DNA of 64,000 bases from Endocarpon pusillum Z07020. Taxonomy: Eukaryota > Ascomycota > Eurotiomycetes > Verrucariales > Verrucariaceae. How positions within the stretch are numbered: position 1 is the first letter of the stretch; each line of letters opens with the position of its first letter. A model generated the notes under the pieces. That model saw only the letters and a program-made list of their open reading frames with translations, ran no database searches and had not been told where the DNA came from. The stretch spans positions 43,403-107,402 of the forward strand of contig NW_006913475.1 in the NCBI RefSeq assembly GCF_000464535.1. Reading direction: 5' to 3'. Below, piece by piece: positions 54,085 to 64,000 of this stretch. Position numbers and translations under genes: made by a program.

Positions 54085-55707
54085 ATGGACTCCCCATTCG
54101 AAACTCGCATTGCTGAGGCCCTAACTGAGCTATCTACTGATCCAAACGCGTCATTACGCGCAGTAGCCAAGAAATTTAGCCTATCTGCAGAAACCCTCCG
54201 CCGCCGCCAAAATGGGGGCATTGGGAAGCAAATAGCTCGCAATTCACAGCAGCTATTGAGTCCTGAACAGGAGCAAGAGTTGGTACAATGGATACTCCAT
54301 TTAGAAATGGAAGGGCATGCCCCTACCCACAATACCGTACGAGCAATGGCCTCTCGTATTTCGCAAGAATCTGGCGCCTCTGGACGCATAGGGCATCATT
54401 GGCTACAGCGCTTTTTGACGCGTCAACCAGCTATTCGGTCCAAACTGGGTAGGAAGATAGAGGTCCTACGAATCGAAAACACGAAAGCAGATAGCTTAAG
54501 GACCTTTTTTGAGCTATTCCGACGCGTACGCAAAGAATACAAGGTTGCAGATGAAGATATCTGGAATATGGATGAAACTGGACTGGCCCTGGGCAGCTCT
54601 GCCCATCAACAAGTACTAGGTCGTTCTGCTACCTCTCGTACATACAAAAAGAGCCCTGAAAACCGCGAATGGGTATCTACTGTTGAGACAATATCTGCTG
54701 CAGGAAGATCAATTCCATGCCTTGTGATTTTCAAGGGCAAAAACATACAGAGTTCGTGGTTTGAGGCTTATTCTGTTCCTGATTGGCATTATACTACATC
54801 AGAAAGAGGCTGGACCTCTAATGATATAAGCAAGAGATGGTTACAACAGATTTTCATCCCTTATACGCAGCCCAAGATTACTGGCGCCAACAGAATTCTG
54901 CTAATGGATAACCAGGGTAGCCATATACCAACTGATTTCATGTGGATTTGTTTCCAAAACAACATTCGATTGCTCTATATGCCTGCGCATTCAAGCCATG
55001 TTCTACAGCCTCTTGATTTGGCTGTATTTTCGCGTCTCAAATCGTCATATAGAGCGCAGATTGAGAAGTTGGCTAAATATGAGAATGCTGCACCAATCAA
55101 GAAAATCCGCTTCGTCAAATACTACAACCAAGCAAGGCAGGATGCTCTAAAAGAGATCTATATCAGAGCAGGCTGGCGAGGAACTGGTTTGATACCTTGG
55201 AATCCACAAAAGGTACTAAAATCCAGTCAAATCTCACAGGATTCTTGTACGCTAAAGACACCCAAAAAGCGTCCACATAGCGCTATTGATGATACTCTAG
55301 AGGTACTCAAGACCCCGGAGAATCGACGCCAGCTTGTTTTAAGTCAAAATAGACTATTACAGACGCAGAAATGCTCTCAGAAAGTGCGCATTTTGTTTGA
55401 AAAAACAGCTAAGGCTTTTGATCAATTTCATGTGGCTAATGTACGCAATCTGGACCTAATAAACGCACAGGCCACTAAATTAGATGAGATCAATACAAAG
55501 AAGCAAAAAGTAGCTGTTACAGATAGCAATGAGATGTTTGCCAACATTGAGAGCATTATGGCAGCGCAGGAGGAGCAGGCCAGGCGTCAGAAGCTGACAG
55601 AGGCCCGGGATTTGGCTGCGGAGGCCCGTAAAACGGCTAATAAGGTGATCAATATGACAATTGATCAGATGACCACTGTATTTAGTCAATTTGAAGCAGT
55701 AGAATAG
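54085..55707 (+). CDS. Pogo/Fot1-family transposase
   Basis: Transposase that cuts and joins the element's ends; 540 aa from ATG 54085. An earlier in-frame ATG at 54016 lies inside the inverted repeat and is less likely. Domains in order: an HTH (psq/CENP-B-like) near residues 8-50 (EALTELSTDPNASLRAVAKK), a CENP-B type DNA-binding domain near 60-140 (including GHHWLQRFLTRQPAIRSKLG), then the DDE superfamily endonuclease domain. Catalytic acids are visible in WNMDETG, LLMDNQGSH and QPLDLAVF; the second and third are separated by 35 residues (DD35D), as in pogo-like elements. The C-terminal portion is Lys/Gln-rich with a coiled-coil-like region. No stop or frameshift interrupts the frame, so the copy could be autonomous. 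Confidence 0.95.
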   Translation: MDSPFETRIAEALTELSTDPNASLRAVAKKFSLSAETLRRRQNGGIGKQIARNSQQLLSPEQEQELVQWILHLEMEGHAPTHNTVRAMASRISQESGASGRIGHHWLQRFLTRQPAIRSKLGRKIEVLRIENTKADSLRTFFELFRRVRKEYKVADEDIWNMDETGLALGSSAHQQVLGRSATSRTYKKSPENREWVSTVETISAAGRSIPCLVIFKGKNIQSSWFEAYSVPDWHYTTSERGWTSNDISKRWLQQIFIPYTQPKITGANRILLMDNQGSHIPTDFMWICFQNNIRLLYMPAHSSHVLQPLDLAVFSRLKSSYRAQIEKLAKYENAAPIKKIRFVKYYNQARQDALKEIYIRAGWRGTGLIPWNPQKVLKSSQISQDSCTLKTPKKRPHSAIDDTLEVLKTPENRRQLVLSQNRLLQTQKCSQKVRILFEKTAKAFDQFHVANVRNLDLINAQATKLDEINTKKQKVAVTDSNEMFANIESIMAAQEEQARRQKLTEARDLAAEARKTANKVINMTIDQMTTVFSQFEAVE

Positions 55708-55720
55708 CAAGGATAGCTAT

Positions 55721-55794
55721 AATGTGGTGGGTATGCGAATTGAGTGGGGTGTCTCATTACCAGGGGTGTCTCATTAGCCGGGTGGGGGACTTAG
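55721..55794 (-). repeat. Right terminal inverted repeat of Fot1/pogo element
   Basis: Inverted partner of 53979-54052 with two mismatches near the inner CAATCGGC/CAATTCGC position. Confidence 0.95.
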
Positions 55795-55796
55795 TA

Positions 55797-56786
55797 GTAG
55801 TGATCTCATCCATCATCCATCAACTTCTACAAATGGCGATGTGCTGTAGCTTGCTTCATGGTCACTTCTATGTGGACAACATGAAGGAGCTTTGGTCCAG
55901 AGGCGTATAATGACGAAGCATCCTCTCCAACTTGCTCTATCTACTTTCATCCATTTGCTGAGCGGCCTGCGCAGTCGCACCATCTTTGTCTTCATCAGAG
56001 TTTACCGTACCCCTTCAGTCATTAAAATCTTCAGCATCTATCTCAGGTGTCGAAGACGAGCGTCTCTAACCACCAGTAGGCAACTTCTCGATCGCTAATA
56101 GTTCACTGATCCTCAAAAGCCTCGCGCGTCGTTTTAGTGTAATCAGTTCCACGCTGCCAAAAGATCTGATCCCTCTGTTGACTGTGCTATGCCTTGTGTT
56201 CCTATTAGACCAAGAATTTGCCACATAAACTGTGCTCTTTCGTGACAATGGTCTCTGCTCGCTTGAGCCTGTTGTAAAAGGCTCATGCTGATATTGTGGC
56301 GCTACAAAGGAAGGAGTGAGGCGGTGTAGCTGCCGGATACCACTATAAGCCCATCCAGATCCTGCTTCAACACTCAGCAGATTGCGTAGTCAGTTTCTTA
56401 GAGAGGCCCTTCGGCCGTTGTTGAGTCGGGGTAGTGTCATCAATGGTGGAATGTATTGACCATGATAGGTGCTTGGAAAGCAAATAATATTTCGAAGACG
56501 GAGTGTGAAGAGCGAGCAGGGAACATAGCAGAAGTTTTTGCAGAACATGATAGATACGAAAACAAGTAGCATCATCAGATCTGCGACCACTGGTAGAGGG
56601 ACTTGGATGAAGCAATGCGCAGGATTCTTTCATTGATATGAACATTGTCCAGCACGAGAGCGCTGCAACTCCCAATTGTGGAATTGGACTCGGTAGTCTG
56701 TTATGCTGCGCTTGTCATTGGCCCGCATACTGGATAACCTCCATCCATCAAGGTATCTGAAACATCTTCAACAGCTAAAGCAGCGC
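55797..56786. other. Intergenic region
   Basis: About 990 bases of non-repetitive DNA. Frames of 60-100 codons on both strands lack domains. No gene seen. Confidence 0.5.
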
Positions 56787-57599
56787 TTATGAACTAGTGA
56801 TGGCTCTTCGAACTCTCTGCCCTTTTTGTCTTGCATTTAATCGTCCTTCCTTCTTTGTGAGCGCATCCTCAGCACCTTTCTTCACGGTTTCCTCTCCCTC
56901 GGTCAAGATCATTTCAATGTGGCATGGGTTGCTCATGTAGGGGTTGATTCTACCATGAGCTCTGTAAGTTCGTCGTCGTTGCTTTGGGGCTTGGTTGACT
57001 TGAATGTGCTTGACGATCAGATTGCTAGTATCGAGGCCCTTGGTGTCGGCATTTGCTTCAGCGTTCTTGAGGAGCGACAGAAGGAATTCGGCAGATTTGA
57101 CTGGATGACGTGCGCGAGAGACACCGAATTGTTTTCCTGTAAGCAGAAGCCTGTCAGCCTTGAGATTCAGATATAAACTGCTACGGAGAGCTGTATTCCC
57201 ATCAACAGCCCCATACAAGTGCTCAGACTCTGCATAGTATCCATGTCTGTGAACCAAGTAGTGTGCTGTATATAAACTCCACGGACTCACCCTGTGCACT
57301 TCGCCCGGTTCCACCAGCATATCGTCTCATTGGCACGGCTTCCCTCAACTCCTGAACATTTTCGAGGTATTTCACAGCACGTTCCAACTTCCAGCCATTG
57401 ATTGCTTGCGCGGTCTCCCGGGTGTTTTTGAAACTGACGCGCAGGTAAGAGCCTCGACTTCGAGCCGATTTACCGTTCTCGATCTGCTGAGCAGCGTAGC
57501 GGACCTTAGGGCACAAAGGTGGTTAGCAAGTGTCAGAGCGGAGGAGCACTTGGGGCACGGCAATAGAGAAAGCTGTTAGTATCATGCTAGACTTACCAT
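56787..57599 (-). CDS. rpl17: 60S ribosomal protein L17 (uL22)
   Basis: Cytosolic large-subunit ribosomal protein lining the peptide exit tunnel; 188 aa, normal for the eukaryotic family. Three exons on the minus strand: the start codon alone (57599-57597), 57504-57291 and 57136-56787. Introns are 92 and 154 nt. The first intron directly follows ATG (ATGGTAAGT), so the second exon begins VRYAAQQIENGKSARSRGSY. The second join restores GRSAQ-GKQFGVSRARHP. Family signatures in the last exon include HIQVNQAPKQRRRTYRAHGRINPY and the C-terminal basic tail KKEGRLNARQKGQRVRRA. Introns at the very 5' end are common in fungal ribosomal protein genes. No frame defect seen. Confidence 0.96.
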
Positions 57600-57952
57600 T
57601 TCGAAGGATCTATGAGAAAGTTGTCACGGTCTTCGGAATTCGTGTCAACATAGACCGCAGTCAAGTTTGGTGGGCTAGGATGTGCATTTTCGGAGTACAA
57701 TCCGCTAGCTCAGAAGAGGCAACTTTTGCCCTTGCCCTAAACTCATATTGAGTTTCGATCTTGGCTTGAGACGAGGCTGGGCGGGATTGATCTTTGAAGC
57801 TCAGGCGGGCCTCCCCTGTGTGGGGGCTTTGAATCGCCTCGATTGATCTGCCACTCCAGCCATCTATGACTATAATCCCGAATCTACTCTGTAGCTATTC
57901 ACGTATGTACAATAGCACCAGGCATCTTCCTTAAGCTCAACTACTGGTACTT
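57600..57952. other. Spacer between ribosomal protein and dehydrogenase genes
   Basis: About 350 bases containing the rpl17 promoter and the 3' end of the dehydrogenase gene; no further gene seen. Confidence 0.5.
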
Positions 57953-59172
57953 CTACAAGTGCCCCTTTCTACCACCCATCTTTCCTTTCTGTTCGGGTAT
58001 CGGCGTGAGAAGCTTTCCTTTATCTACCCCACTCTCCAAATTCATCAGCACTAAAAGCTCCATATCTCGCTGCGTCTCGTAGGTGTTGGTGCCGATGTGA
58101 GGCAGCAGGACAACCTTCGGGTTCTTCAGCAACCCGTCCTCCACCGCTGGCTCATTTTCGAAAACATCTAATCCAGCTGACGCGACTTTTCCGGACTCGA
58201 TCGCATCAACAAGGTCTTTTTCGTTTATCAAAGCTCCTCTTGCAGTATTGACAATCACAACGCCGTCTTTCATTTTCTTGATTTCCGAGGCTGAGATTAT
58301 GTGGCGTGTCTTTGCATTCAAGGACAAATTGAGGCTTAGCACGTCAGATTGTACGAGAAGGTCTTCAAACGAAAGGTAGGTAGCGTCGTTCTCCAGATCA
58401 GGGGGCAAACGTGAACGGTTGTGGTATGCGATACTCATACCAAAGGCACGAGCTCGCTTCGCCATTGCCTGTTGTTCGTTAGAGAGAGGCACCTCAGATG
58501 CTGCTACATGCTCACCCTGCCAATCCCACCCATCCCCAGGATACCAAGCGTCTTTCCTTTTGGATCATGACCAAGTGGCGATTCTCCTCTCCACTTACCG
58601 TCTCGAATGGCCGTCAGGGGTATTGTGATCTGTCGCAATGCGCCGAGCATCAAGAAGATGGCCACGTCTGCCGTGGCGTCGTCCACGGCAATCGGTGTGC
58701 TTGATATTGCGATCCCTAAATATATAAGCATGCTGATGTTGCAGGACTTGGCCTTTTTGTCCCACCTCTTCGAGTACAAGCGTCAACGTCAATGTTATCA
58801 TAGCCTGCTCCGTTGTGACAGATGTACTTCAATGACGCTGGCAGTAGCGATACCACTTCACTATCGAAAGGTCCGGTAATCTGCGCAAGACGTATCAGCC
58901 ATCGTCTTTGCTTGACCTTCTTCTGCCATGGTCTTACAGCCACAGAAGTATTCGACCTGTAAAGCCCGACCACATCATCATACTCGCCGTCTCGAAGCCT
59001 CTTCAAAAAGTCATCTCTTGAACCGTCAACAAATTCCTGGGCGCTCTATAAGCTATTGACACAGTATAGATGTTGTTCTTTCTACCTTGAGAATGTACTT
59101 CGAGGACCAGGCTTTCCACTCTTTCTCAGCATGAGTCAACCCACCAATCAGAAGGACTGTGTTTTTCGACAT
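57953..59172 (-). CDS. D-isomer-specific 2-hydroxyacid dehydrogenase
   Basis: NAD(P)-dependent reductase of 2-oxoacids such as glyoxylate, hydroxypyruvate or 2-oxoisocaproate; 341 aa. Five exons on the minus strand: 59172-59086, 59045-58938, 58880-58766, 58715-58516 and 58468-57953, with introns of 40, 57, 50 and 47 nt. Conserved features: LKYICHNGAGYDNIDV, DDATADVAIFLMLGALR, the nucleotide-binding GILGMGGIGRAM (recovered across the last intron), NTARGALIN with the substrate-binding arginine, DVFENEP with the catalytic glutamate and LLPHIGT with the catalytic histidine. The second intron is 57 nt, divisible by three and without stop codons, so retention would insert 19 residues in frame. The 40-nt first intron is unusually short but has matching donor and acceptor. 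Length fits the fungal glyoxylate-reductase-like members. Confidence 0.93.
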
Positions 59173-59741
59173 GCTTGATTGATCGACGCTGAATGAGATT
59201 GATCAGCTTCTCGAGAAAGCCGAAAGTCCTGCAAACTGTTTGTTATCAGGGAGATTACATTGCCAGCCGTGTGATTTCTGCAACATATGATATGCCACTT
59301 CACTAACAACCATCTACTCCGTACTTCACATCGAATTATATCCAGGACCCGGCATTCCACCCCGCACGAGGACTTCTTGTATCGGCATATGATCCAAAAG
59401 CCGTCAGAAACCCCGCACGCACAATGTCCCTCCATTTTTAGACTAGTCAGGTACATGATATCGCATGTATGCCGCCGGCATTTTCCTTTCTGCTTAATTC
59501 AGTATTGATGAATCTGGTTAGCCTTGAGAACAATGCCGGACCTTTTATGCCTGATAATTTACTAAGCGACATGTGGTGCTGCAGACTTTCTATATGTTTT
59601 GCGGAATCTCCTACTAGAGTACCTTTCTTGCTTCGATATCATTTGTAACACAATTCTTCACCAAAGTCGCAGTATAGGAACCCGGACTGGCCTCGTTTTT
59701 TGCCTTTTTGTACTCTAGCCAGGTTATCGTCAGCATGTTGT
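59173..59741. other. Divergent intergenic region
   Basis: About 570 bases between two divergent genes. No gene seen. Confidence 0.5.
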
Positions 59742-61092
59742 ATGATGGCCGACCCATCTACGGTATCAAAGGCTTTGGTGCTCCACGGGCCAAAAGACCT
59801 TCGACTGGTCTGTTGCCAAGTCCCATATAACATTGACGTTTTTGTTCCATTTCCTTCGTTTCCAAACGTGATGAAGACATATTCGTTAGGTCTTGGAATG
59901 TGGATGTCCGTAAACGAGATTTTGACTGACATACTTGCTAGGAAACGAGGAAGCTACCAACGTTAGATGCTCAAGAAGTCCAAGTCTCTATTCGGGCAAC
60001 TGGCGTGTGCGGGTCTGACCTGCACTATTATGTTCATGGGCGGAACGGCAACTTTCAGCTTCGAGCACCACTGGTACTCGGCCATGGATCATCTGGCGCC
60101 GTCACAGCGATCTCAAATGTTGCAACAAATGGCTATACATTTGAGCCAGCAAAGCCAATGTCAAAAATGTCAGTAGGTGTTGGAGATAGGGTAGCCCTTG
60201 AAGTAGGCTTATCGTGCCGTGTCTGTCATCTTTGTGCAACCGGTCGCTATAATCTATGTTCTCACTTATCTTTTAAATCCTCCGCAAAGACTTTTCCTCA
60301 CACCGATGGTACCCTGCAAACCAACATCACTTATCCTGCAGCAATGTGCCACCGCCTGCCCGAGTCCGTCACATTCGGAATGGGCGCTCTTGTAGAACCA
60401 CTTGCAGTATCACTCCATGCCATCAAAAGGTCAATCAGTGGTCGTAGTGGGACTGGTGGTCCATTGCCCGGGTCAAGCGCATTCGTCTTGGGAGCCGGTA
60501 CAATTGGCATGCTCACCGCAACCGCTCTTTCTGTGATGGGTGTAGCTGAGATAGTGATCGCAGATATTGACATCAAACGGCTAGCAATAGCGGCGAGATT
60601 AGGTGGTGGAAGGTACAAACTGCAGACAAATCTTCTGCCACGAGAGTCACCAGCGGAGAATATAATAGAAGCATTTAGACCATGCACAGTCATTAGCCGA
60701 AGAACTGAAAACAGCCTTTGGGTTACCGAATGGCTTCTCTCGCGTCTTCGAGTGCACAGGAATGCAAACATGTGTCCAGATGGGCATCTTCGCCGCAGCC
60801 ACCCGTGGGAAATTAGTCTGGGGTCGGGATGGGCACACCCACTCAGGCCTTACCACTCGCGGCCGCTGCGCTGCGAGAAGTGGACATCATCGGCGTCTTC
60901 AGGTATGCCAACTGCTAACCCGCTGCGATTTCACTTTTCGCAGCAGGCAAGCTGGATGGCGTAGCAGAGGCACTGGTAACCCACCGAGTACCGCTAGCGG
61001 AAGGCCAAAGGGCATTCAGAATTGTTGCGAATCAGACAAGAGATGGAGAGGATGAAGGCAGAGTAGCTGTGAAGGTGGTGGTCGTTTCGTGA
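59742..61092 (+). pseudogene. Polyol (sorbitol/xylitol-type) dehydrogenase pseudogene
   Basis: Zinc-dependent medium-chain dehydrogenase relic. Exon one (59742-59807) encodes KALVLHGPKDLRL; the putative intron 59808-59941 has a weak GTCTGT donor but a good CTGAC branch and CTAG acceptor. Exon two contains GVCGSDLHYY with the catalytic-zinc cysteine, the structural-zinc cysteine cluster C-x2-C-x2-C-x7-C (SCRVCHLCATGRYNLC), LVEPLAV, and the cofactor loop VLGAGTIGML. Three lesions follow: an extra T in the run at 60674-60676, an extra G in the run at 60820-60823, and a TAA stop at 60916-60918. Each frame segment continues the family sequence (for example VFECTGMQTCVQMG and ALREVDIIGVFRYAN) to a stop at 61092. 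In addition the usual GHE zinc/proton motif reads GHG. Homopolymer sequencing errors could explain two lesions but not the stop or the GHG. Confidence 0.85.
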
Positions 61093-62125
61093 CCTGTTCT
61101 TGCAGAGGCAGATTATGTTTTTCGGCTTCTCATTCAGGGCGCTTCCACTTCGCCCGCCTCCGGCTAGCCCATCTCTCCTTGGTGGCAGCACCCAAGAGTT
61201 GGACCAAGCCCTGAACCCCATATTGGCGCTGTCAAACTATGCAGCTATCCGCCGCCGCCGCAGCATAACGTCAGAGCCACTCATCTTGAGCATGCTGGCT
61301 AGGCTGCTGTGCTGACCAGGCTTTCGAAAGAGCATGAGGTCAGGGAAATGATGGGCAGGGTGGCGGAAGGGAATAGATTGAGATGGGAAGGCCATCTGAG
61401 AGGGTGAAAGATGTGACGGACGGGACGGGCCCCTTAGAAAGGAATGGTCAGGTCGGTACGATTTGAGAGGATATTGGAAGCGTAGAGGGATCGGCTACCC
61501 GAATTGAGAATGCTGGAGGCCTTTTAGGGATGATATGGATGGCTCAACAGGCATCCGACAATGCTGAACGGGCGGGTTTCTTCCGCGTCATCTCATCTCC
61601 AACCTCCAAGCTAGATGGTTCCAAATGAAGCACAGCTTATCCACACCCTCTAGGTATGCACATCGACCAAGCAATATGGCAGTTCATTCTCTCCTAATAT
61701 CACAGTCCCTCTCGTTACTGTATATATTCCCAGTCGCTTTTTGAGCTACGCTCTTTTGAACACAATACTTTCTATCCTTGCGTAATACCTGTCTTAAATC
61801 TACATCAGCGCTATATTGTAAGTATAGTATAAGGAGTTTCGTACCTTGGCCCACCGTAACACACAGACTTGAAATCTATCATTAGAGCAAAACCTGCATA
61901 CTCAATCAGGAGGGCAATTTCTCATACGGTGTTCTTCAAGTAGTATTGTCTGTCCTGAGAATGCAACCGAAAGGGAAACGGTATATTTGGATTAGCACTG
62001 TAGCGAAGTACGAGCTATACCTGGCCAGGTTCTGCCATCGCATTTACGGGTGTATTGAAGCATAGAATAACTAAGATGAAGAGCCACTGCATACTAGTAG
62101 TTATAGAAAGTATGCTCTAGTAATG
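61093..62125. other. Intergenic region
   Basis: About 1 kb. No gene seen; composition grows more AT-rich to the right. Confidence 0.5.
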
Positions 62126-62211
62126 CGAGGGTAACGCCAAGGAATTGCAACACTTTCGTAATGCACAGTATGCATTGCATAATTGTTGCGAATTCCTTGG
62201 CGGGACCCTCG
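62126..62211. repeat. 86-bp imperfect inverted repeat (hairpin)
   Basis: Left arm CGAGGGTAACGCCAAGGAAT pairs with the right arm ending in ATTCCTTGGCGGGACCCTCG, with a few mismatches and a loop near 62160-62170. It may be a miniature element or an end of a larger repeat. Confidence 0.7.
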
Positions 62212-62284
62212 ATGCTGGCGCCGCGGGGCAAAATTGCGGTGTGGGCAGAGGATGGCCATTTACCACCTAATTATCGTAGTAGAA

Positions 62285-62674
62285 TGCCCAAAATTGCCCT
62301 GATAATAAAATTGATTTTCTTGTGACCTTGTTGCAGAAATTTTGAAATAAAAAATCATAATGTTAAATTGCGAGAAGCGTTTGAACACTAAGAGAGCTTT
62401 ATAGCGTCTTAATAATATAAATAGAGATTTCTTGTTAGCCTTTATACAGTTAATAAGAGTATAGAAGATGATTTTGAGAGTTAAAAAAAATCTAATATCT
62501 TAAGACTTTAAGAGATTTTCTAAAAAAAGTTTTTTAAAGTTAACAAAATTAATAAAGTTAATAAGACATAAAAAAACTATACTAATAACTATAGCTTATT
62601 TCTTTATATTATTAAAAAGATATATTAATTATTTTATCTTTTTTAAAATTTTAAATTTTAAATTAAAAAAAATA
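62285..62674. other. AT-rich, RIP-like tract
   Basis: Nearly 400 bases composed overwhelmingly of A and T with TTAA/TATA-rich runs and no frame of note. The sharp change from the roughly 50% GC of the rest of the window resembles an AT-isochore produced by repeat-induced point mutation. Confidence 0.75.
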
Positions 62675-63607
62675 TGTTGAAACCTACGACTAATACAGTC
62701 GTGGGTTGAGCATGCGAGTAGTAGGCGCAGGTATACTACTAGCCTGCAGGAATTTGGCTGTACATGTACAGCCAAATTCCTAAAGCGGCCTAGCGCTATA
62801 TTAGTAGTCACGTGCCCTAATTTCCTGTGCCTTAGCACAGGAAATCCCTATTAGGCCATTACTGGATAGATCTAGATAGAATTAGATGGGCAAGGACAGG
62901 ACCACAACAGGTGAACAGTATCCTCCTGCAAGGCGGTACTTCAACAGGTTATAAGCCTGGCTATACGTACGGCAGAATAGGTTAAGCCATTATGGCTCTA
63001 TCTTCCTTCGGCTAACTGCTAACCGCCTCTTGCCTGGAACAAGAGCTGTTCACTAACTCTAGTACCGCCTATCTGCTTGTGAGCTACGAAAAGCTTTAGT
63101 CCCGTCTAATTAGGATCTTTGGACGCTTAGTGATAGAGTTACTCTTGCTAACAAAGTGTCTGTGGCTTGTTTAAGTCTAATTAACTTAAAAAGTAATAAG
63201 AGAGACCTTAAAAAAGTCTTTTGTGTTAAGAATGCATGCCGATCAGCAGACTATTAGTCTGCACTATTTGGCTGTACATGTACAGCCAAATATGTTGTAA
63301 TACCGCCTTGCAGGAGGATACTATTCACCTGTTGTGGTCCTGTTCTTGCCTGTCTAAATCTATCTAGATCTGATAGTACTGCCCTTTTTAAGTACAAGGG
63401 TGAGCTTATTAATCAGGGGCAATAAGCGTGGAGCTAGTCTTTATCGATCTAGATCAACAAGCCTATCAACATGGCGCTAGGCCGCTTTAGGAAGTTGGCT
63501 GTACATGTACAGCTAATTTCCCAGCGCTAGCCACACAGGCTAGTAGTGCACCTGCGCCTGCTACTCACATGCTCAACCCGCGGCCGTATTAGCTGTAGGT
63601 TTCGACA
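62675..63607. repeat. Foldback repeat with long inverted arms
   Basis: Outer arms near 62675-62800 and 63475-63607 are inverted copies, with ends TGTTGAAACCTAC and its partner GTAGGTTTCGACA. An inner pair, 62889-62938 and 63301-63350, matches over 50 bases with two mismatches, both transition type. An 18-bp palindrome GGCTGTACATGTACAGCC occurs at 62756-62773 and 63270-63287, and with one change at 63497-63514. A further palindrome (TTTCCTGTGCCTTAGCACAG) lies near 62820-62845. No coding frame. It may be a foldback transposon or two long-terminal-repeat fragments in opposite orientation; the TG...CA ends suit the latter. Confidence 0.75.
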
Positions 63608-64000
63608 CTCCTACTCGGGCGTGTGGTTAAATAAGTGACTATAACGCAAATACACAAGAAACAAAAAGATATCACTATCCTATATCCTCTTACAGTGTTT
63701 ACTCAAAGAGGTGAACATGGCACAAGTGACGCAGAACCTGCTGCAGAAAGTGAAAGAACAAGATAACGTATAATGACGCTAGAGAAGTAAACTAGTGAAC
63801 AAAACTAATTGTAACACATCTCAGAAGACAAAAACTAAGGAGGCAGAGGGCAGAAACAGTGGTGGCTATCAACATGACAAATATAGAGCTGTAAGGTGTG
63901 CTTTAAGGATACTTTCTTTAGGAACGTAAAGGCAAATAGTAAAAAGGGTATTATAACTCTTTAAGAATGTTATTAGCAGAGGCAGAGGATAATAGCCTAA
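63608..64000. other. Right-edge repeat-like DNA
   Basis: AT-rich sequence with no frame above 60 codons. It adjoins the foldback structure and could be the interior of a retroelement that continues beyond the window. Confidence 0.4.

Larger units (their letters stand above)
53979..55794 (+). mobile_element. Fot1/pogo-type DNA transposon, apparently intact
   Basis: 1,816-bp element flanked by TA target duplications (53977-53978 and 55795-55796). Terminal inverted repeats are 74 bp and differ at two positions. The outer ends read CTAAGTCCCCCACCCGGCTA. Within each repeat the 14-mer TAATGAGACACCCC occurs twice, a likely transposase-binding array. The internal transposase frame is uninterrupted. 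It inserted between the Mn-type transporter promoter and the ribosomal protein gene region. Confidence 0.95.

Noticed and set aside
57137..57290. Possible box C/D snoRNA in the second rpl17 intron
   Set aside because: A TGATGG-like and CTGA-like pair exist, but spacing is too short and there is no flanking stem.

Overview
This window is nuclear DNA of a filamentous ascomycete (Pezizomycotina, most likely a Dothideomycete; that class assignment is inference). The signs are short spliceosomal introns (about 40-180 nt) with GTA/GTR donors and CTRAY branch sites, three Zn2Cys6 transcription factors, a GH55 glucanase, a class I histone deacetylase of Hos2 type, a fungal F-box/LRR protein carrying cyclic-nucleotide-binding domains, and Fot1/pogo and Tc1-like DNA transposons. 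There are three N-filled gaps (2113-2396, 36535-36554, 51392-51728). No bacterial-style operons, CRISPR arrays or rRNA genes were seen, and I recognised no tRNA with confidence.

Layout. 1-3.4 kb: a short-chain dehydrogenase and a decayed Tc1/mariner element. 3.4-12.7 kb: Hos2-like deacetylase, CNB/F-box/LRR protein and a Zn2Cys6 regulator, all on the plus strand. 12.7-16.7 kb: microsatellite-rich DNA around a small single-pass membrane protein. 16.7-22.9 kb, minus strand: a War1/PrtT-like Zn2Cys6 regulator and a long disordered protein. 22.9-26.4 kb: gene-poor, with a possible membrane-protein remnant. 26.4-29.9 kb: GH55 glucanase with an apparent upstream membrane-anchor exon. 31.8-33.3 kb: HMG-box factor. 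34.7-36.3 kb: Hsp20-type chaperone with a heat-shock element. 37.1-39.9 kb: large conserved fungal protein of unknown function. 41.4-43 kb: PLP aminotransferase. 43.5-47.8 kb: large F-box protein. 48.5-50.8 kb: third Zn2Cys6 regulator, with a minisatellite in its zinc-cluster intron. 52.3-53.7 kb: Mn-type cation diffusion facilitator. 54-55.8 kb: a structurally intact Fot1/pogo transposon. 56.8-59.2 kb: ribosomal protein uL22 and a D-2-hydroxyacid dehydrogenase. 59.7-61.1 kb: a broken polyol-dehydrogenase pseudogene. 62.1-64 kb: AT-rich, RIP-like repeat DNA with a large foldback structure.

Genes are mostly independent housekeeping or regulatory units. I see no biosynthetic cluster and no convincing new multi-gene system. 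The most notable points are at gene-structure level: a GC-AG intron, two stop-free 3n introns, zinc-cluster-splitting introns in all three Zn2Cys6 genes, a probable missed transmembrane exon on the GH55 enzyme, and the contrast between one intact transposon and decayed repeats at the right edge. Exon joins were built by eye from splice signals and reading-frame continuity; no database search was possible.
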